From contig NZ_CADIKB010000016.1 of the NCBI RefSeq assembly GCF_902859825.1, forward strand, positions 62,001 through 126,000: 64,000 bases of DNA, written 5' to 3'. Positions 9,472 to 17,418 of the stretch are shown piece after piece. Below the pieces are notes generated by a model. It searched no databases. It worked only from the letters and a program-made list of their open reading frames with translations, and was not told where the DNA came from. The position numbers and the translations under genes were made by a program. The stretch comes from Paraburkholderia phenoliruptrix (GTDB lineage Bacteria > Pseudomonadota > Gammaproteobacteria > Burkholderiales > Burkholderiaceae). Position 1 is the first letter of the stretch; every line of letters begins with the position of its first letter.

Positions 9472-9500
9472 GGGGTCGTTTTCCAGCTGGAAACGGCCCC
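9472..9500 (+). terminator. Hairpin after the efflux operon
   Basis: An almost continuous stem can form between 9472-9484 and 9489-9500 (GGGG with CCCC, then CG, TTT and CC pairs, one bulged T and one T-G pair) around the loop AGCT. It begins 17 bases after the channel stop codon. The following TCTCATTCTGTCC is only moderately T-rich, so it is a weak intrinsic terminator or a 3'-end stabiliser. Confidence 0.45.
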
Positions 9501-9728
9501 TCTCATTCTGTCCACATTTGTCGCCCTTCGCTTTTTTCGGAACACGCGGCGATCTGTGCCTGAAGGATGAGGCTTGCGCGTACGGTTACGTACAGCGGTT
9601 TCCGTACATGCGTTAAGCCACCGTGCGCGGGTTCGAGTCATCTGCCACAAGCGTCCCGGAGCGACGCCGAGCACCTGCTCACGGCCGGCACGGACGTACC
9701 GTTGATGCGGTTGTCCCCAAAAAACAGT

Positions 9729-9757
9729 TTGACAAACTATCTTTAGATATATATCTT
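9729..9757 (+). promoter_or_regulatory. Sigma-70-type promoter of the PadR gene
   Basis: TTGACA at 9729-9734 and TATCTT at 9752-9757 are separated by 17 bases, a near-consensus promoter. Transcription would start around 9764, about 30 bases before the PadR ATG, which has a strong GGAGG at 9781-9785. This AT-rich patch stands out in a GC-rich window. The -10 hexamer lies inside the palindrome described next. Confidence 0.7.
9745..9756 (+). promoter_or_regulatory. Perfect 12-base palindrome, candidate PadR operator
   Basis: AGATATATATCT is a perfect inverted repeat overlapping the -10 element. A second perfect palindrome, TCTTAAGA (9766-9773), lies at the expected transcription start. PadR/YqjI-type regulators bind AT-rich palindromes at the promoters of their own and neighbouring genes, so self-repression by the adjacent PadR protein is likely. 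The protein-site match is inferred. Confidence 0.55.
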
Positions 9758-9792
9758 ACGACACATCTTAAGACGCACACGGAGGGCGCATC

Positions 9793-10590
9793 ATGCGTCA
9801 TCACCACCGCTTTGCCGGCCGGCACGCCGCAGATCACCCGTTTGATTCTCCCTTCGAGCGCCCGTCGTTCCACGCGCTCTGGCATGCGTTGACCCGTCCC
9901 CATTCAGCTCGCGACGAAAGCGCGGAAAGCGTCCACCGCTTCTCTGCGCATGCGCTCTGGCACGCAATCGGCCGCCATCATGAGCATCGCGGCGGGCGCG
10001 GTCCCTTCGGCGGCGGGCCGGGCGGTTTCGGCGGCGACGGCGACGGCTTTCCCCGCGGCCGCAAATTCAGTTCCGACGACCTGCAACTGCTGCTGCTCTC
10101 GCTGATCGACGCGCAACCGAGCCACGGCTACGAGCTCATCAAGGCGCTGCAAACGCGCTCGAACGGCTTCTACAGCCCGAGCCCCGGCATGGTGTACCCG
10201 GCGCTCACCTATCTGGAAGAACTCGGCTACGTCACCGTGCAGCTCGAAGGCAACCGCAAGCGCTATGAACTCGCGCAGGCGGGTCGCGAGTATCTCGCGG
10301 CCAATCGCGAGCGCGTCGAGTTGATGCTGGCGAGACTCAGCCACATCGCGCGCAAGATGGATTCGGTGCGCCGCGCATTCGCCGGCGAAGAGCCGGCCGA
10401 CATCAGCGAGGGCGGCTGGCTGCCCGAGCTGAACCAGGCGCGCCGCGCGCTGAAAAATGCGCTGCTGCGCCGTGACAACGCGCCCGCTGAAGAGCAGCGC
10501 CGCATTGCCGCGATCCTCATGCGAGCCGCGCAAGAAATCGAAGGCGAACAGAATCCAGGGAATCCTAACGATAACGCAACCGCCACCTGA
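9793..10590 (+). CDS. yqjI: PadR-family regulator with His-rich N-terminus (YqjI-like)
   Basis: Transcriptional repressor of 265 residues. The PadR winged helix (about residues 95-175) is shown by LLLLSLIDAQPSHGYELIKAL and GMVYPALTYLEELGYV, followed by a C-terminal dimerisation helix. The first 90 residues are a His- and Gly-rich tail with two similar His-rich stretches (FHALWHALTRPH and AHALWHAIGRHHEH). E. coli YqjI has a comparable metal-binding tail, senses nickel and represses the ferric reductase gene yqjH. Here a YqjH-type gene follows after 75 bases, the same partnership. The promoter carries a palindrome over its -10 element. Function by family and context is strong; the metal sensed is inferred. 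Confidence 0.85.
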   Translation: MRHHHRFAGRHAADHPFDSPFERPSFHALWHALTRPHSARDESAESVHRFSAHALWHAIGRHHEHRGGRGPFGGGPGGFGGDGDGFPRGRKFSSDDLQLLLLSLIDAQPSHGYELIKALQTRSNGFYSPSPGMVYPALTYLEELGYVTVQLEGNRKRYELAQAGREYLAANRERVELMLARLSHIARKMDSVRRAFAGEEPADISEGGWLPELNQARRALKNALLRRDNAPAEEQRRIAAILMRAAQEIEGEQNPGNPNDNATAT

Positions 10591-10665
10591 ACTGGCCGCT
10601 TCCGGCGCTTCGCGCGCCTCACACTGAATCCACGCGGCCAACGAACCGACAGGAGTAGCGCCTTC

Positions 10666-11490
10666 ATGCCGACTCAGGAAAATCGACTCGACCTCGCCGT
10701 GCAACGCGTGCGGCATCCGCTGAAATTCCGCCTGCTGCAAGTGAAAAAAGTGCAGCCGCTCACACCGCATCTGATCCGCGTGACCTTGACCGGCGAGGAC
10801 CTGCACGACTTCGTGTCCGCCTCGTTCGACGACCACATCAAGGTGTTCTTCCCGGAGCCCGGCGCCGACAAGCCGGTCCTGCCGCAAGCGGGCCCCGACG
10901 GTCCCTTGTTTCCCGAAGGACGCCGACCGGTCGCGCGCGATTTCACGCCGCGCCGCTTCGACCGCGAGGCGCGCGAGCTCGACATCGAATTCGCCATGCA
11001 CGATGCCGGCCCCGCGGCGACGTGGGCGGCAGAGGCGCAAGCCGGCCAGTATCTCGGCATCGGCGGGCCTCGCGGTTCGCTCGTGATCCCCACCGCTTTC
11101 GACTGGCACTTGCTGATCGGCGACGACACCGCGTTGCCCGCCATCGCGCGCCGCCTCGAGGAGCTGCCGGCCGGCAAGCGCGTAGCGGCTGTGATCGAGG
11201 TAGCCGATCCGCCGGCGCGCATCGAGTTCAAAACGCAGGCGGAGCTGCATCTCGTGTGGCGTTACCGCAGCGAAGGCGACACGCGCGGCGAGGCCTTGCT
11301 GCAAGCGGTCCGCGCAACCTGCCTGCCGCGAGACGGCGAAGGCTATGTGTGGGCCGCGGGCGAATCAGCGACGATTCGCGCCGTTCGCTATCACCTGTGC
11401 ACGGAACGCGGCGTCGACAAATCGCGCATTCGCGCGGCGAGCTACTGGAAACAGGGCGCCGTGGCCGTGCATGAAACGCTCGACGACTGA
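10666..11490 (+). CDS. yqjH: Siderophore-interacting FAD/NAD(P)H ferric reductase (YqjH/ViuB type)
   Basis: Cytoplasmic flavoprotein of 274 residues that releases iron from ferric siderophores by reduction. The N-terminal FAD-binding barrel contains the flavin motif RDFTPRRF, and the C-terminal siderophore-interacting domain ends in AAGESATIRAVRYHL and SYWKQGA, both typical of the family. An AGGAG lies 10 bases before the ATG. It follows the YqjI-like regulator and precedes an MFS exporter by 35 bases, suggesting a three-gene unit under the PadR promoter. A link to iron or nickel homeostasis is inferred from the E. coli pair. Confidence 0.88.
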   Translation: MPTQENRLDLAVQRVRHPLKFRLLQVKKVQPLTPHLIRVTLTGEDLHDFVSASFDDHIKVFFPEPGADKPVLPQAGPDGPLFPEGRRPVARDFTPRRFDREARELDIEFAMHDAGPAATWAAEAQAGQYLGIGGPRGSLVIPTAFDWHLLIGDDTALPAIARRLEELPAGKRVAAVIEVADPPARIEFKTQAELHLVWRYRSEGDTRGEALLQAVRATCLPRDGEGYVWAAGESATIRAVRYHLCTERGVDKSRIRAASYWKQGAVAVHETLDD

Positions 11491-11525
11491 GCGCCACGCC
11501 CAAAACAACAACAAGGAATCTGCCG

Positions 11526-12794
11526 ATGTATTCGCTCGACGCAAACCATGAGCGCCGTCTGCTCTGGCTGCTCGCGCTAACCCAGTTCACCATCATCATG
11601 GACTTCATGGTGATGATGCCGCTCGGTCCTCAGATCATGCATTCGTTCGGCATTACGCCTGCCGAGTTTGCAACGGCCGTGTCGGCGTATTCGTGGTGCT
11701 CGGGCTTGTCGGGCCTGTTCGCGGCCACCTATATCGACCGCTTCGACCGGCGCCGTCTTCTGCTCGCCATGTATGCGCTCTTCGCGTTGTCGAACCTCGC
11801 GTGCGCGCTCGCAAACAGCTTCCATCTGCTGCTCGCCGCGCGCGCGTTCGCGGGCATTACAGGCGGCGTGCTGGCCTCAGTCATCATGGCCATCGTCGCG
11901 GACGTGATTCCGGTGCAACGGCGAGGGGCCGCCACCGGTACCATCATGACCGCCTTCTCGCTTGCCGCGATCGCGGGCGTGCCGGCCGGCGTCATGTTGG
12001 GCGCGCATTTCGGCTGGGCCGCGCCATTTCTGCTGCTCGTCGCACTGTCGGGCGCGATCTGGCTGGCCGGCTGGCGACTCGTGCCGTCGCTCGCCGGGCA
12101 TCTGAGCCGGCGTCAGCCGCCGCTCGTGGAAGTGCTGCCGGACTTGATGCGGCTTCTCTGCGACCCACGGCATCTGGCCGCCTTCGCGCTGACTTTCGTG
12201 ATGATGGTCGCGCACATGCTCGTCATTCCGTTTATCTCGCCAGTACTGGTAGCCAACCACGGCGTCGCGCCTGAGCAGTTGTCGTGGCTGTACATGGCCG
12301 GCGGCGCGGCAACGTTCTTCACTTCGCGCCGCGTCGGCAAGCTCGCGGACCGCTTCGGCCCGCGGCGCGTGTTCCGGATCACGGCGCTGCTTGCCTGCCT
12401 GCCGGTACTCTTCGTGACGCACTTGCCGGATCTGCCGTTTTACGCGCTGCTGCTGTTCTTTCCCGTCTTCATGGTCCTCATGTCCGCACGGATGGTGCCG
12501 ATGCAGGCCCTGCTGACCACCGTGCCGCAGCCGGATCGGCGAGGTGCGTTCCTCAGCGCAAACAGCGCGCTGCAGGCACTGGGCACAGGCTGCGGCGCGT
12601 GGTTCGGCGGCCTGATGCTCGGTAATGCTTCTGACGGTCGGATTCTCGGATATGGAACCGTCGGCTGGGTCTCGGTGGCGGTCGCGCTTGCCGGTGTTCT
12701 ATGGATCTCGCACGTGCGAAGCGCGCAGGTACCGCAAAACGAAGCGCCCGCGCCGGCTGTCGTGCGCGGCGATGCGGTGGCCGGGGAAGGGTGA
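11526..12794 (+). CDS. MFS transporter, DHA1-like exporter
   Basis: Integral membrane transporter of 422 residues with about 12 hydrophobic segments. The helix 1-3 region has the DHA1 look (TQFTIIMDFMVMMPLGP, then the loop YIDRFDRRRLLLAMY). A long cytoplasmic loop with RRQPPLVEV separates the halves. AraJ-like sugar and drug exporters are the nearest group I can name. It is the third gene in line after the PadR and YqjH genes, 35 bases downstream, so it may export a metal chelator or siderophore, but no sequence feature proves this. The final 30 residues are Ala/Pro-rich and probably disordered. Confidence 0.85.
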   Translation: MYSLDANHERRLLWLLALTQFTIIMDFMVMMPLGPQIMHSFGITPAEFATAVSAYSWCSGLSGLFAATYIDRFDRRRLLLAMYALFALSNLACALANSFHLLLAARAFAGITGGVLASVIMAIVADVIPVQRRGAATGTIMTAFSLAAIAGVPAGVMLGAHFGWAAPFLLLVALSGAIWLAGWRLVPSLAGHLSRRQPPLVEVLPDLMRLLCDPRHLAAFALTFVMMVAHMLVIPFISPVLVANHGVAPEQLSWLYMAGGAATFFTSRRVGKLADRFGPRRVFRITALLACLPVLFVTHLPDLPFYALLLFFPVFMVLMSARMVPMQALLTTVPQPDRRGAFLSANSALQALGTGCGAWFGGLMLGNASDGRILGYGTVGWVSVAVALAGVLWISHVRSAQVPQNEAPAPAVVRGDAVAGEG

Positions 12795-12843
12795 CTGGAA
12801 ATGCAATGAGCGGGCGCGGGTTTCCCCGCCCCGCCCGCCCCGC

Positions 12844-12879
12844 TTTACTTCCGTTACGTCCGTTACTTCCCTTACTTCA
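12844..12879 (+). repeat. Four 9-base tandem repeats
   Basis: Units TTTACTTCC, GTTACGTCC, GTTACTTCC and CTTACTTCA follow each other without gaps. The last unit contains the stop codon of the leftward hydrolase gene (complement of TTA at 12872). The repeat fills the gap between two convergent genes, next to a C-rich stretch (12824-12843). No terminator stem is seen here. Confidence 0.7.
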
Positions 12880-14032
12880 TTTCCGCGCCGAGATCCGCCA
12901 GCGGATGCGCCTCCCGCTTCCACGGCGAAGTCAGAAAATGCCTGACGCGCTCGGGCCGCACTTCGGCCAGCGTGGCCGGCGCCCAGCGTCCCTTGCGGTC
13001 CTTGTCGATCAACTGGGCCCGCACGCCTTCGCAGAAATCGCCCTCTTCGATCGCCCGTTTGACGATGCCCAGTTCCATCCTGAAGCACTCGGCGAGTGTC
13101 ATCTGGCGGCCGCGCAAGAGCGCCTCGCGCGTCACGTAAAGCATGGTGGGCGAATGGGCCGCGAGTGCATCGCACGTGGACTGCAGCCACTGCCTCGCTT
13201 CGCGCGGCGGGTCGCGCTCGAGATCCTGCCGCAACGTCGCCATGATTCTGTCAACGCCGGAACGCCGGTCGAAATGCCGCAACACCCGTTGCGTCAACGG
13301 CGCCAACGGGGCGTGCGGCACGATGTTGCACGGCGGCTCGAACACGCCGCGCAATGCGCTCATAAGATCGCCGTCGTGCGACATGCGCCGCAAGCGCTCT
13401 TCCGAAGACGCAAGCCAGTCGGCCGGCACGCACAGATCGGCGAGCTGCAGGCGCAACGCGTCGGCGCCCGACAATGTTGCGCCCGTCAGACCGACATACA
13501 ACTCGAACTCCACGGGCATGACCGAAAGAAAGCGGGTCGCGCCGACGTCCGGCACGAAACCGATGCGCGTCTCCGGCATCGCGATCCTGCTGCGCTCGGT
13601 CACGATGCGCAGACGCGCCGCCTGCCCGAGTCCCATGCCGCCGCCCATCGCGATGCCGTCGAGCACCGCGACCACCGGCTTCGGAAAAGTATGCAGCGCG
13701 TAATCCAGCCGGTATTCGTCGACGAAAAACGCAAGCCAGCGGTTATCGCCGTTCGTCGCGAGGCGATGCACCTCGCGCACATCGCCGCCCGCACAAAAGC
13801 CCTTCTTTCCAGCGCCTTTCAGCACGAGCGCGACAATGCCGTCGTCATGTCGGCAATGCTCGAGCAGTACCGCGAGCTCGCGAATCATCGCGTGGGACAG
13901 CGCATTGAGCGCAGCCGGCCGGTTCAGCGTGATGATCGCGACGCGGTTGACCACGCGAAACAGGATCTCGCGTTCTGCTTCGACCGGCGCTTCGGGCATA
14001 AACTCGGGCAAGACGCTTTGTAAAGCGCTCAT
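12872..14032 (-). CDS. 3-hydroxyisobutyryl-CoA hydrolase (valine degradation)
   Basis: Crotonase-fold thioesterase of 386 residues that converts 3-hydroxyisobutyryl-CoA to free 3-hydroxyisobutyrate. The oxyanion-hole segments are KGFCAGGDVRE and DGIAMGGGMGLG. The sequence MPETRIGFVPDVGATRFLS holds the Glu and Asp that mark hydrolases rather than hydratases. The length, well above the roughly 260 residues of plain hydratases, also fits. The ATG overlaps the stop of the preceding enoyl-CoA hydratase as ATGA. It is the last gene of the leftward operon, just before mmsB-type oxidation in the pathway. Confidence 0.9.
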   Translation of the reverse strand: MSALQSVLPEFMPEAPVEAEREILFRVVNRVAIITLNRPAALNALSHAMIRELAVLLEHCRHDDGIVALVLKGAGKKGFCAGGDVREVHRLATNGDNRWLAFFVDEYRLDYALHTFPKPVVAVLDGIAMGGGMGLGQAARLRIVTERSRIAMPETRIGFVPDVGATRFLSVMPVEFELYVGLTGATLSGADALRLQLADLCVPADWLASSEERLRRMSHDGDLMSALRGVFEPPCNIVPHAPLAPLTQRVLRHFDRRSGVDRIMATLRQDLERDPPREARQWLQSTCDALAAHSPTMLYVTREALLRGRQMTLAECFRMELGIVKRAIEEGDFCEGVRAQLIDKDRKGRWAPATLAEVRPERVRHFLTSPWKREAHPLADLGAEMK

Positions 14033-14877
14033 CGTTCGGTCTCCTCATTTTCGGCCCGCGGGGCGCTCGTGGTGTTCTGAGCGTCTGCGGCCTCGCCGTC
14101 CTGCATGACCTCCCAGCGCGGCGCGCGTTTTTCGAGGAACGCGTTGACGCCTTCGCGCTGATCGGCCCCGTCGAACAGATCGACGAAACGCTCGCGTTCC
14201 AGTGCAAGCGCGGCCGAGCGCGGCACGCCGTGACGCGCCTGATGTATCAACGTCTTGCTGAAGCCGACGGCCTGCGGACTCAGCGTCGCGACGCGCGCCG
14301 CCATGGCGAGCGCGGCCTCGCGCGCGGCGCCCTTGTCCACCACCTCCTCGACGAGACGAATACGTAGCGCGGTGGCCGCATCCACCCGTTCGCCCGTGAG
14401 AATCATGCGCTTCGCCCAGCCTTCGCCGACGAGCCACGGCAACGTCTGTGTGCCGCAACCGCAGGGCAGCAGCCCGACCGCGGTCTCGGGCAGCGCCATC
14501 ACCGCGTGCTGTTCGGCAATCCGGATATCACACGCCAGTGCGCATTCGAGCCCGCCGCCCATCGCATAGCCGTTGATCGCGGCGATCACCACGGGCCGCG
14601 CGTTCTGCAACGCTTCGAAGGCCGCGCCGAAGCGCGCTGCCGCGACACGTGCGACTTCGCGGTTGCCGTCGGCGAAAGTATTCAGGTCCGCGCCTGCGCT
14701 GAAGAACTTCGGACCCTCGCCGGTGATGACGATGGCGCGAACCCGCGCCTCGCCGTTCAGGCGCGCAACCGTCTGCTGCAAGTGCAGCAAGCCTTCCGGC
14801 GTGAAGGCATTGGCGGGCGGGCGGTTCAGTGTGAGTTGCGCCACTGCTCCGCCGTGCGCGTAGTCGAGTTCGATCAT
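14029..14877 (-). CDS. Enoyl-CoA hydratase (probable methacrylyl-CoA hydratase)
   Basis: Crotonase-family hydratase of 282 residues. Oxyanion-hole loops are KFFSAGADLN and INGYAMGGGLECALACD, and the two catalytic Glu positions are in GGGLECAL and LPETAVGLLP. The last 25 residues are a charged, Ala-rich tail that the fold does not need. Its start and stop codons overlap those of mmsB and the hydrolase by four bases each. In this operon the expected substrate is methacrylyl-CoA, made by the acyl-CoA dehydrogenase at 19227; a broader beta-oxidation role cannot be excluded. Confidence 0.88.
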   Translation of the reverse strand: MIELDYAHGGAVAQLTLNRPPANAFTPEGLLHLQQTVARLNGEARVRAIVITGEGPKFFSAGADLNTFADGNREVARVAAARFGAAFEALQNARPVVIAAINGYAMGGGLECALACDIRIAEQHAVMALPETAVGLLPCGCGTQTLPWLVGEGWAKRMILTGERVDAATALRIRLVEEVVDKGAAREAALAMAARVATLSPQAVGFSKTLIHQARHGVPRSAALALERERFVDLFDGADQREGVNAFLEKRAPRWEVMQDGEAADAQNTTSAPRAENEETER

Positions 14878-15791
14878 CGCGCGTCTCCGTTGCCGCTGCC
14901 CTGCCCGCGGTCGTCACGATAGAGCTTGATGACTGCGGAAAAGTCCAGACGTCCTGCGCCTTTTGTGCTCATCGTCTGATAGAGCTGCTGGGCGAGCGCT
15001 CCGAGGTACACCGGCTGACGCGCAAGCTTCGCGGCGTCCGTGGCGAGTCCCAGATCCTTCAGCATGAGGTCCGTGCCGAAGCCGCCCGTATAACCGCGCG
15101 AGGCCGGCGCGCCGTCTATCACGCCCGGCATCGGGTTATAGGTGTCCGAGCTCCAGCAGCGGCCCGTCGACGTATTGATGATGCCGCCGAGCACCTTCAC
15201 GTCGATGCCGAGCGCTTCGCCGAGCGACATGGCCTCGGCCACGCCCGCCATCGTGATGCCGAGCACGAGGTTGTTGCAGATCTTCGCGACCTGGCCCGTG
15301 CCCGTGTCGCCGCAATGCACGATGTTCTTCCCCATCGCCGACAGCACCGGCTTCACCTGCTCATATGTGCTCGCGCTGCCGCCCACCATGAAGGTCAGCG
15401 TGCCCGCTGCGGCGCCGCCCGTGCCGCCAGACACGGGAGCATCGACAAACGTATTGCCGCGCTGCGAGGCGAGTGCGGCGAACGCTTTGACGCTGGCCGG
15501 ATCGATCGTGCTCGAATCCACGATGACGACGCCTTTGGGAATGCCGGCCAGCACGCCGTCTTCGGCCGTCAGCACGCTGTGCACATGCGCCGCCGCGGGC
15601 AGCATCGTGATCACGCATTCGACATCGCTCGCCGCCGCTTTCGGCGACGCAGCAGCCTTCGCGCCCGCCTCGACGAGCACCTGCACGGCCTGCGTATTCA
15701 GGTCGAAAACGTTGACCGCATGGCCTGCTTTCAGCAGGTTGTGCGCCATCGGCGCGCCCATGTTGCCGAGTCCGATAAAGCCAATCTTCAT
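14874..15791 (-). CDS. mmsB: 3-hydroxyisobutyrate dehydrogenase
   Basis: NAD-dependent beta-hydroxyacid dehydrogenase of 305 residues; oxidises 3-hydroxyisobutyrate to methylmalonate semialdehyde. The Rossmann start is IGFIGLGNMGAPMAHNL, the substrate loop DAPVSGGTGGAAAGTL, and the catalytic Lys lies in GQVAKICNNL. This order of motifs and length are standard for HIBADH. It lies 28 bases downstream of mmsA, matching the mmsA-mmsB pair of Pseudomonas. It is coupled by ATGA overlap to the following hydratase gene. Confidence 0.94.
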   Translation of the reverse strand: MKIGFIGLGNMGAPMAHNLLKAGHAVNVFDLNTQAVQVLVEAGAKAAASPKAAASDVECVITMLPAAAHVHSVLTAEDGVLAGIPKGVVIVDSSTIDPASVKAFAALASQRGNTFVDAPVSGGTGGAAAGTLTFMVGGSASTYEQVKPVLSAMGKNIVHCGDTGTGQVAKICNNLVLGITMAGVAEAMSLGEALGIDVKVLGGIINTSTGRCWSSDTYNPMPGVIDGAPASRGYTGGFGTDLMLKDLGLATDAAKLARQPVYLGALAQQLYQTMSTKGAGRLDFSAVIKLYRDDRGQGSGNGDAR

Positions 15792-15819
15792 GATGCCGCC
15801 TCCATGGTTGCGGGCTCGT

Positions 15820-17328
15820 TCAGCGCAGGCTGATGGTCGTGTTCACACCGTCGTTGACTGTATCGTCGTCGAACCAGCGCGCGGTGACCGTTTTGGTTTG
15901 CGTGTAGAACTGCACGACCTGCTTGCCGTACGGGCCCAGGTCGCCGAGCTTCGAACCGCGCGAACCCGTGAAGCTGAAAAACGGCACGGGCACCGGAATC
16001 GGAATGTTGATGCCGACCTGGCCGACGTCGATCTCGCTCTGGAATTTGCGCGCCGCCGCGCCGCTTTGCGTGAAGAGGCCGACGCCGTTGCCGAACGGAT
16101 TGCGATTGACGAGCGCGATAGCATCGTCGAGCGTCGCGGCATTGAGCACAAGCAGCACCGGCCCGAAAATCTCGGTGCGATAGATCTCCATCTCCGTGCT
16201 GACGTCCGTGAAAATCGTCGGACCGATGAAATTGCCTTCCTCGTAGCCCGGCACTTTCACGTCGCGGCCGTCGAGTGCTAGCGTGGCGCCTTCTTTCACG
16301 CCCGCTTCGATCAGCCCGAGAATGCGCGCTTTCGCGGCGCGCGAAACAACCGGGCCGATATCCGTGTTCGGCTCGTGGCCCGCGTTGACCTTGAGCGTGC
16401 GCGCCTTCGCGACCAGATCGGGCAGCCACTGCTGCGCCGCGCCCACCAGCACGACCACCGACGTCGCCATGCAACGCTGCCCCGCCGCGCCGAAACCGGC
16501 GCCCGCGAGCGCATTCAAGGTCTGCTCCCGATTCGCATCGGGCAGCACGACGGCGTGATTCTTCGCGCCCATCATCGACTGCACGCGCTTGCCGTGCTCA
16601 CCGCCTAAGCGGTATACGTGCGTGCCGACCGCCGTGGAGCCGACGAAGGAAATCGCCTTCACCAGTTCATGCGTGCACAGCGCGTCGACCACGTCCTTGC
16701 CGCCGTGCACCACGTTCAGCACGCCCTTGGGCACGCCCGCCTCGAGTGCCAGCTCGACCAGTTGCATGGTCGACAACGGGTCCTGCTCGGAAGGCTTCAG
16801 CACGAAGGTATTGCCGCAAACAATCGCCATCGGAAACATCCAGAGCGGGATCATGGCGGGGAAGTTGAACGGCGTGATGCCCGCGCATACGCCAAGCGGC
16901 TGACGCAGCGTGTAGGTATCCACACCGCCCGCGACGTTTTCGGCGAATTCGCCTTGCTGCAAGGTGCCGATCGAGCACGCATGCTCGACCACTTCGAGTC
17001 CACGAAACACGTCGCCTTCGGCATCCGCGATCGTCTTGCCCTGTTCGGCGCTCAGCGTCTTCGCAATGCGCGGCATGTGCTCGCGAATCAGCGCCTGGTA
17101 CCGGAGCATGATGCGCATGCGCGCGCCGATGGGCGTGTCTTTCCATGTGCTGAACGCGGCATGCGCCGAGCGGATCGCTTCGTTGACTTCGTCGGCGGTT
17201 GCGAAGGGCACGCGCGCAAGCACCTGTTGCGTCGCCGGATTGATAATGTCACGCCATTCGGTGGTTTTCGATTCGACGAACTCGCCGTTGATCAGCAGCT
17301 TCACGGTGTTCGAGGCCATTGCGTTCAT
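15820..17328 (-). CDS. mmsA: CoA-acylating methylmalonate-semialdehyde dehydrogenase
   Basis: Aldehyde dehydrogenase-fold enzyme of 502 residues; turns methylmalonate semialdehyde into propionyl-CoA with NAD and CoA. Family signs are ITPFNFPAMIPLWMFP, the cofactor loop FVGSTAVGTHVY and the nucleophile Cys in FGAAGQRCMATSVVVLVG. The usual general-base Glu of other aldehyde dehydrogenases is absent from the MGAKNHAVVLPDA region, as expected for CoA-acylating members. AGGAG lies 8 bases before the ATG at 17328. It stands 90 bases after the synthetase gene and 28 before mmsB. Confidence 0.95.
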   Translation of the reverse strand: MNAMASNTVKLLINGEFVESKTTEWRDIINPATQQVLARVPFATADEVNEAIRSAHAAFSTWKDTPIGARMRIMLRYQALIREHMPRIAKTLSAEQGKTIADAEGDVFRGLEVVEHACSIGTLQQGEFAENVAGGVDTYTLRQPLGVCAGITPFNFPAMIPLWMFPMAIVCGNTFVLKPSEQDPLSTMQLVELALEAGVPKGVLNVVHGGKDVVDALCTHELVKAISFVGSTAVGTHVYRLGGEHGKRVQSMMGAKNHAVVLPDANREQTLNALAGAGFGAAGQRCMATSVVVLVGAAQQWLPDLVAKARTLKVNAGHEPNTDIGPVVSRAAKARILGLIEAGVKEGATLALDGRDVKVPGYEEGNFIGPTIFTDVSTEMEIYRTEIFGPVLLVLNAATLDDAIALVNRNPFGNGVGLFTQSGAAARKFQSEIDVGQVGINIPIPVPVPFFSFTGSRGSKLGDLGPYGKQVVQFYTQTKTVTARWFDDDTVNDGVNTTISLR

Positions 17329-17418
17329 GCGGTGAACTCCTGTTGTACCTGAAATGGACCTGTACCGGGCCTAGGGCCGGCCAGCGATTCTGGACAAAAA
17401 TGCACGAGGCGACGCGCG

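Noticed and set aside
9904..11304. A 466-codon leftward frame across the PadR and YqjH genes
   Set aside because: It spans two well-supported genes and the promoter-containing gap between them, and has shadow composition.
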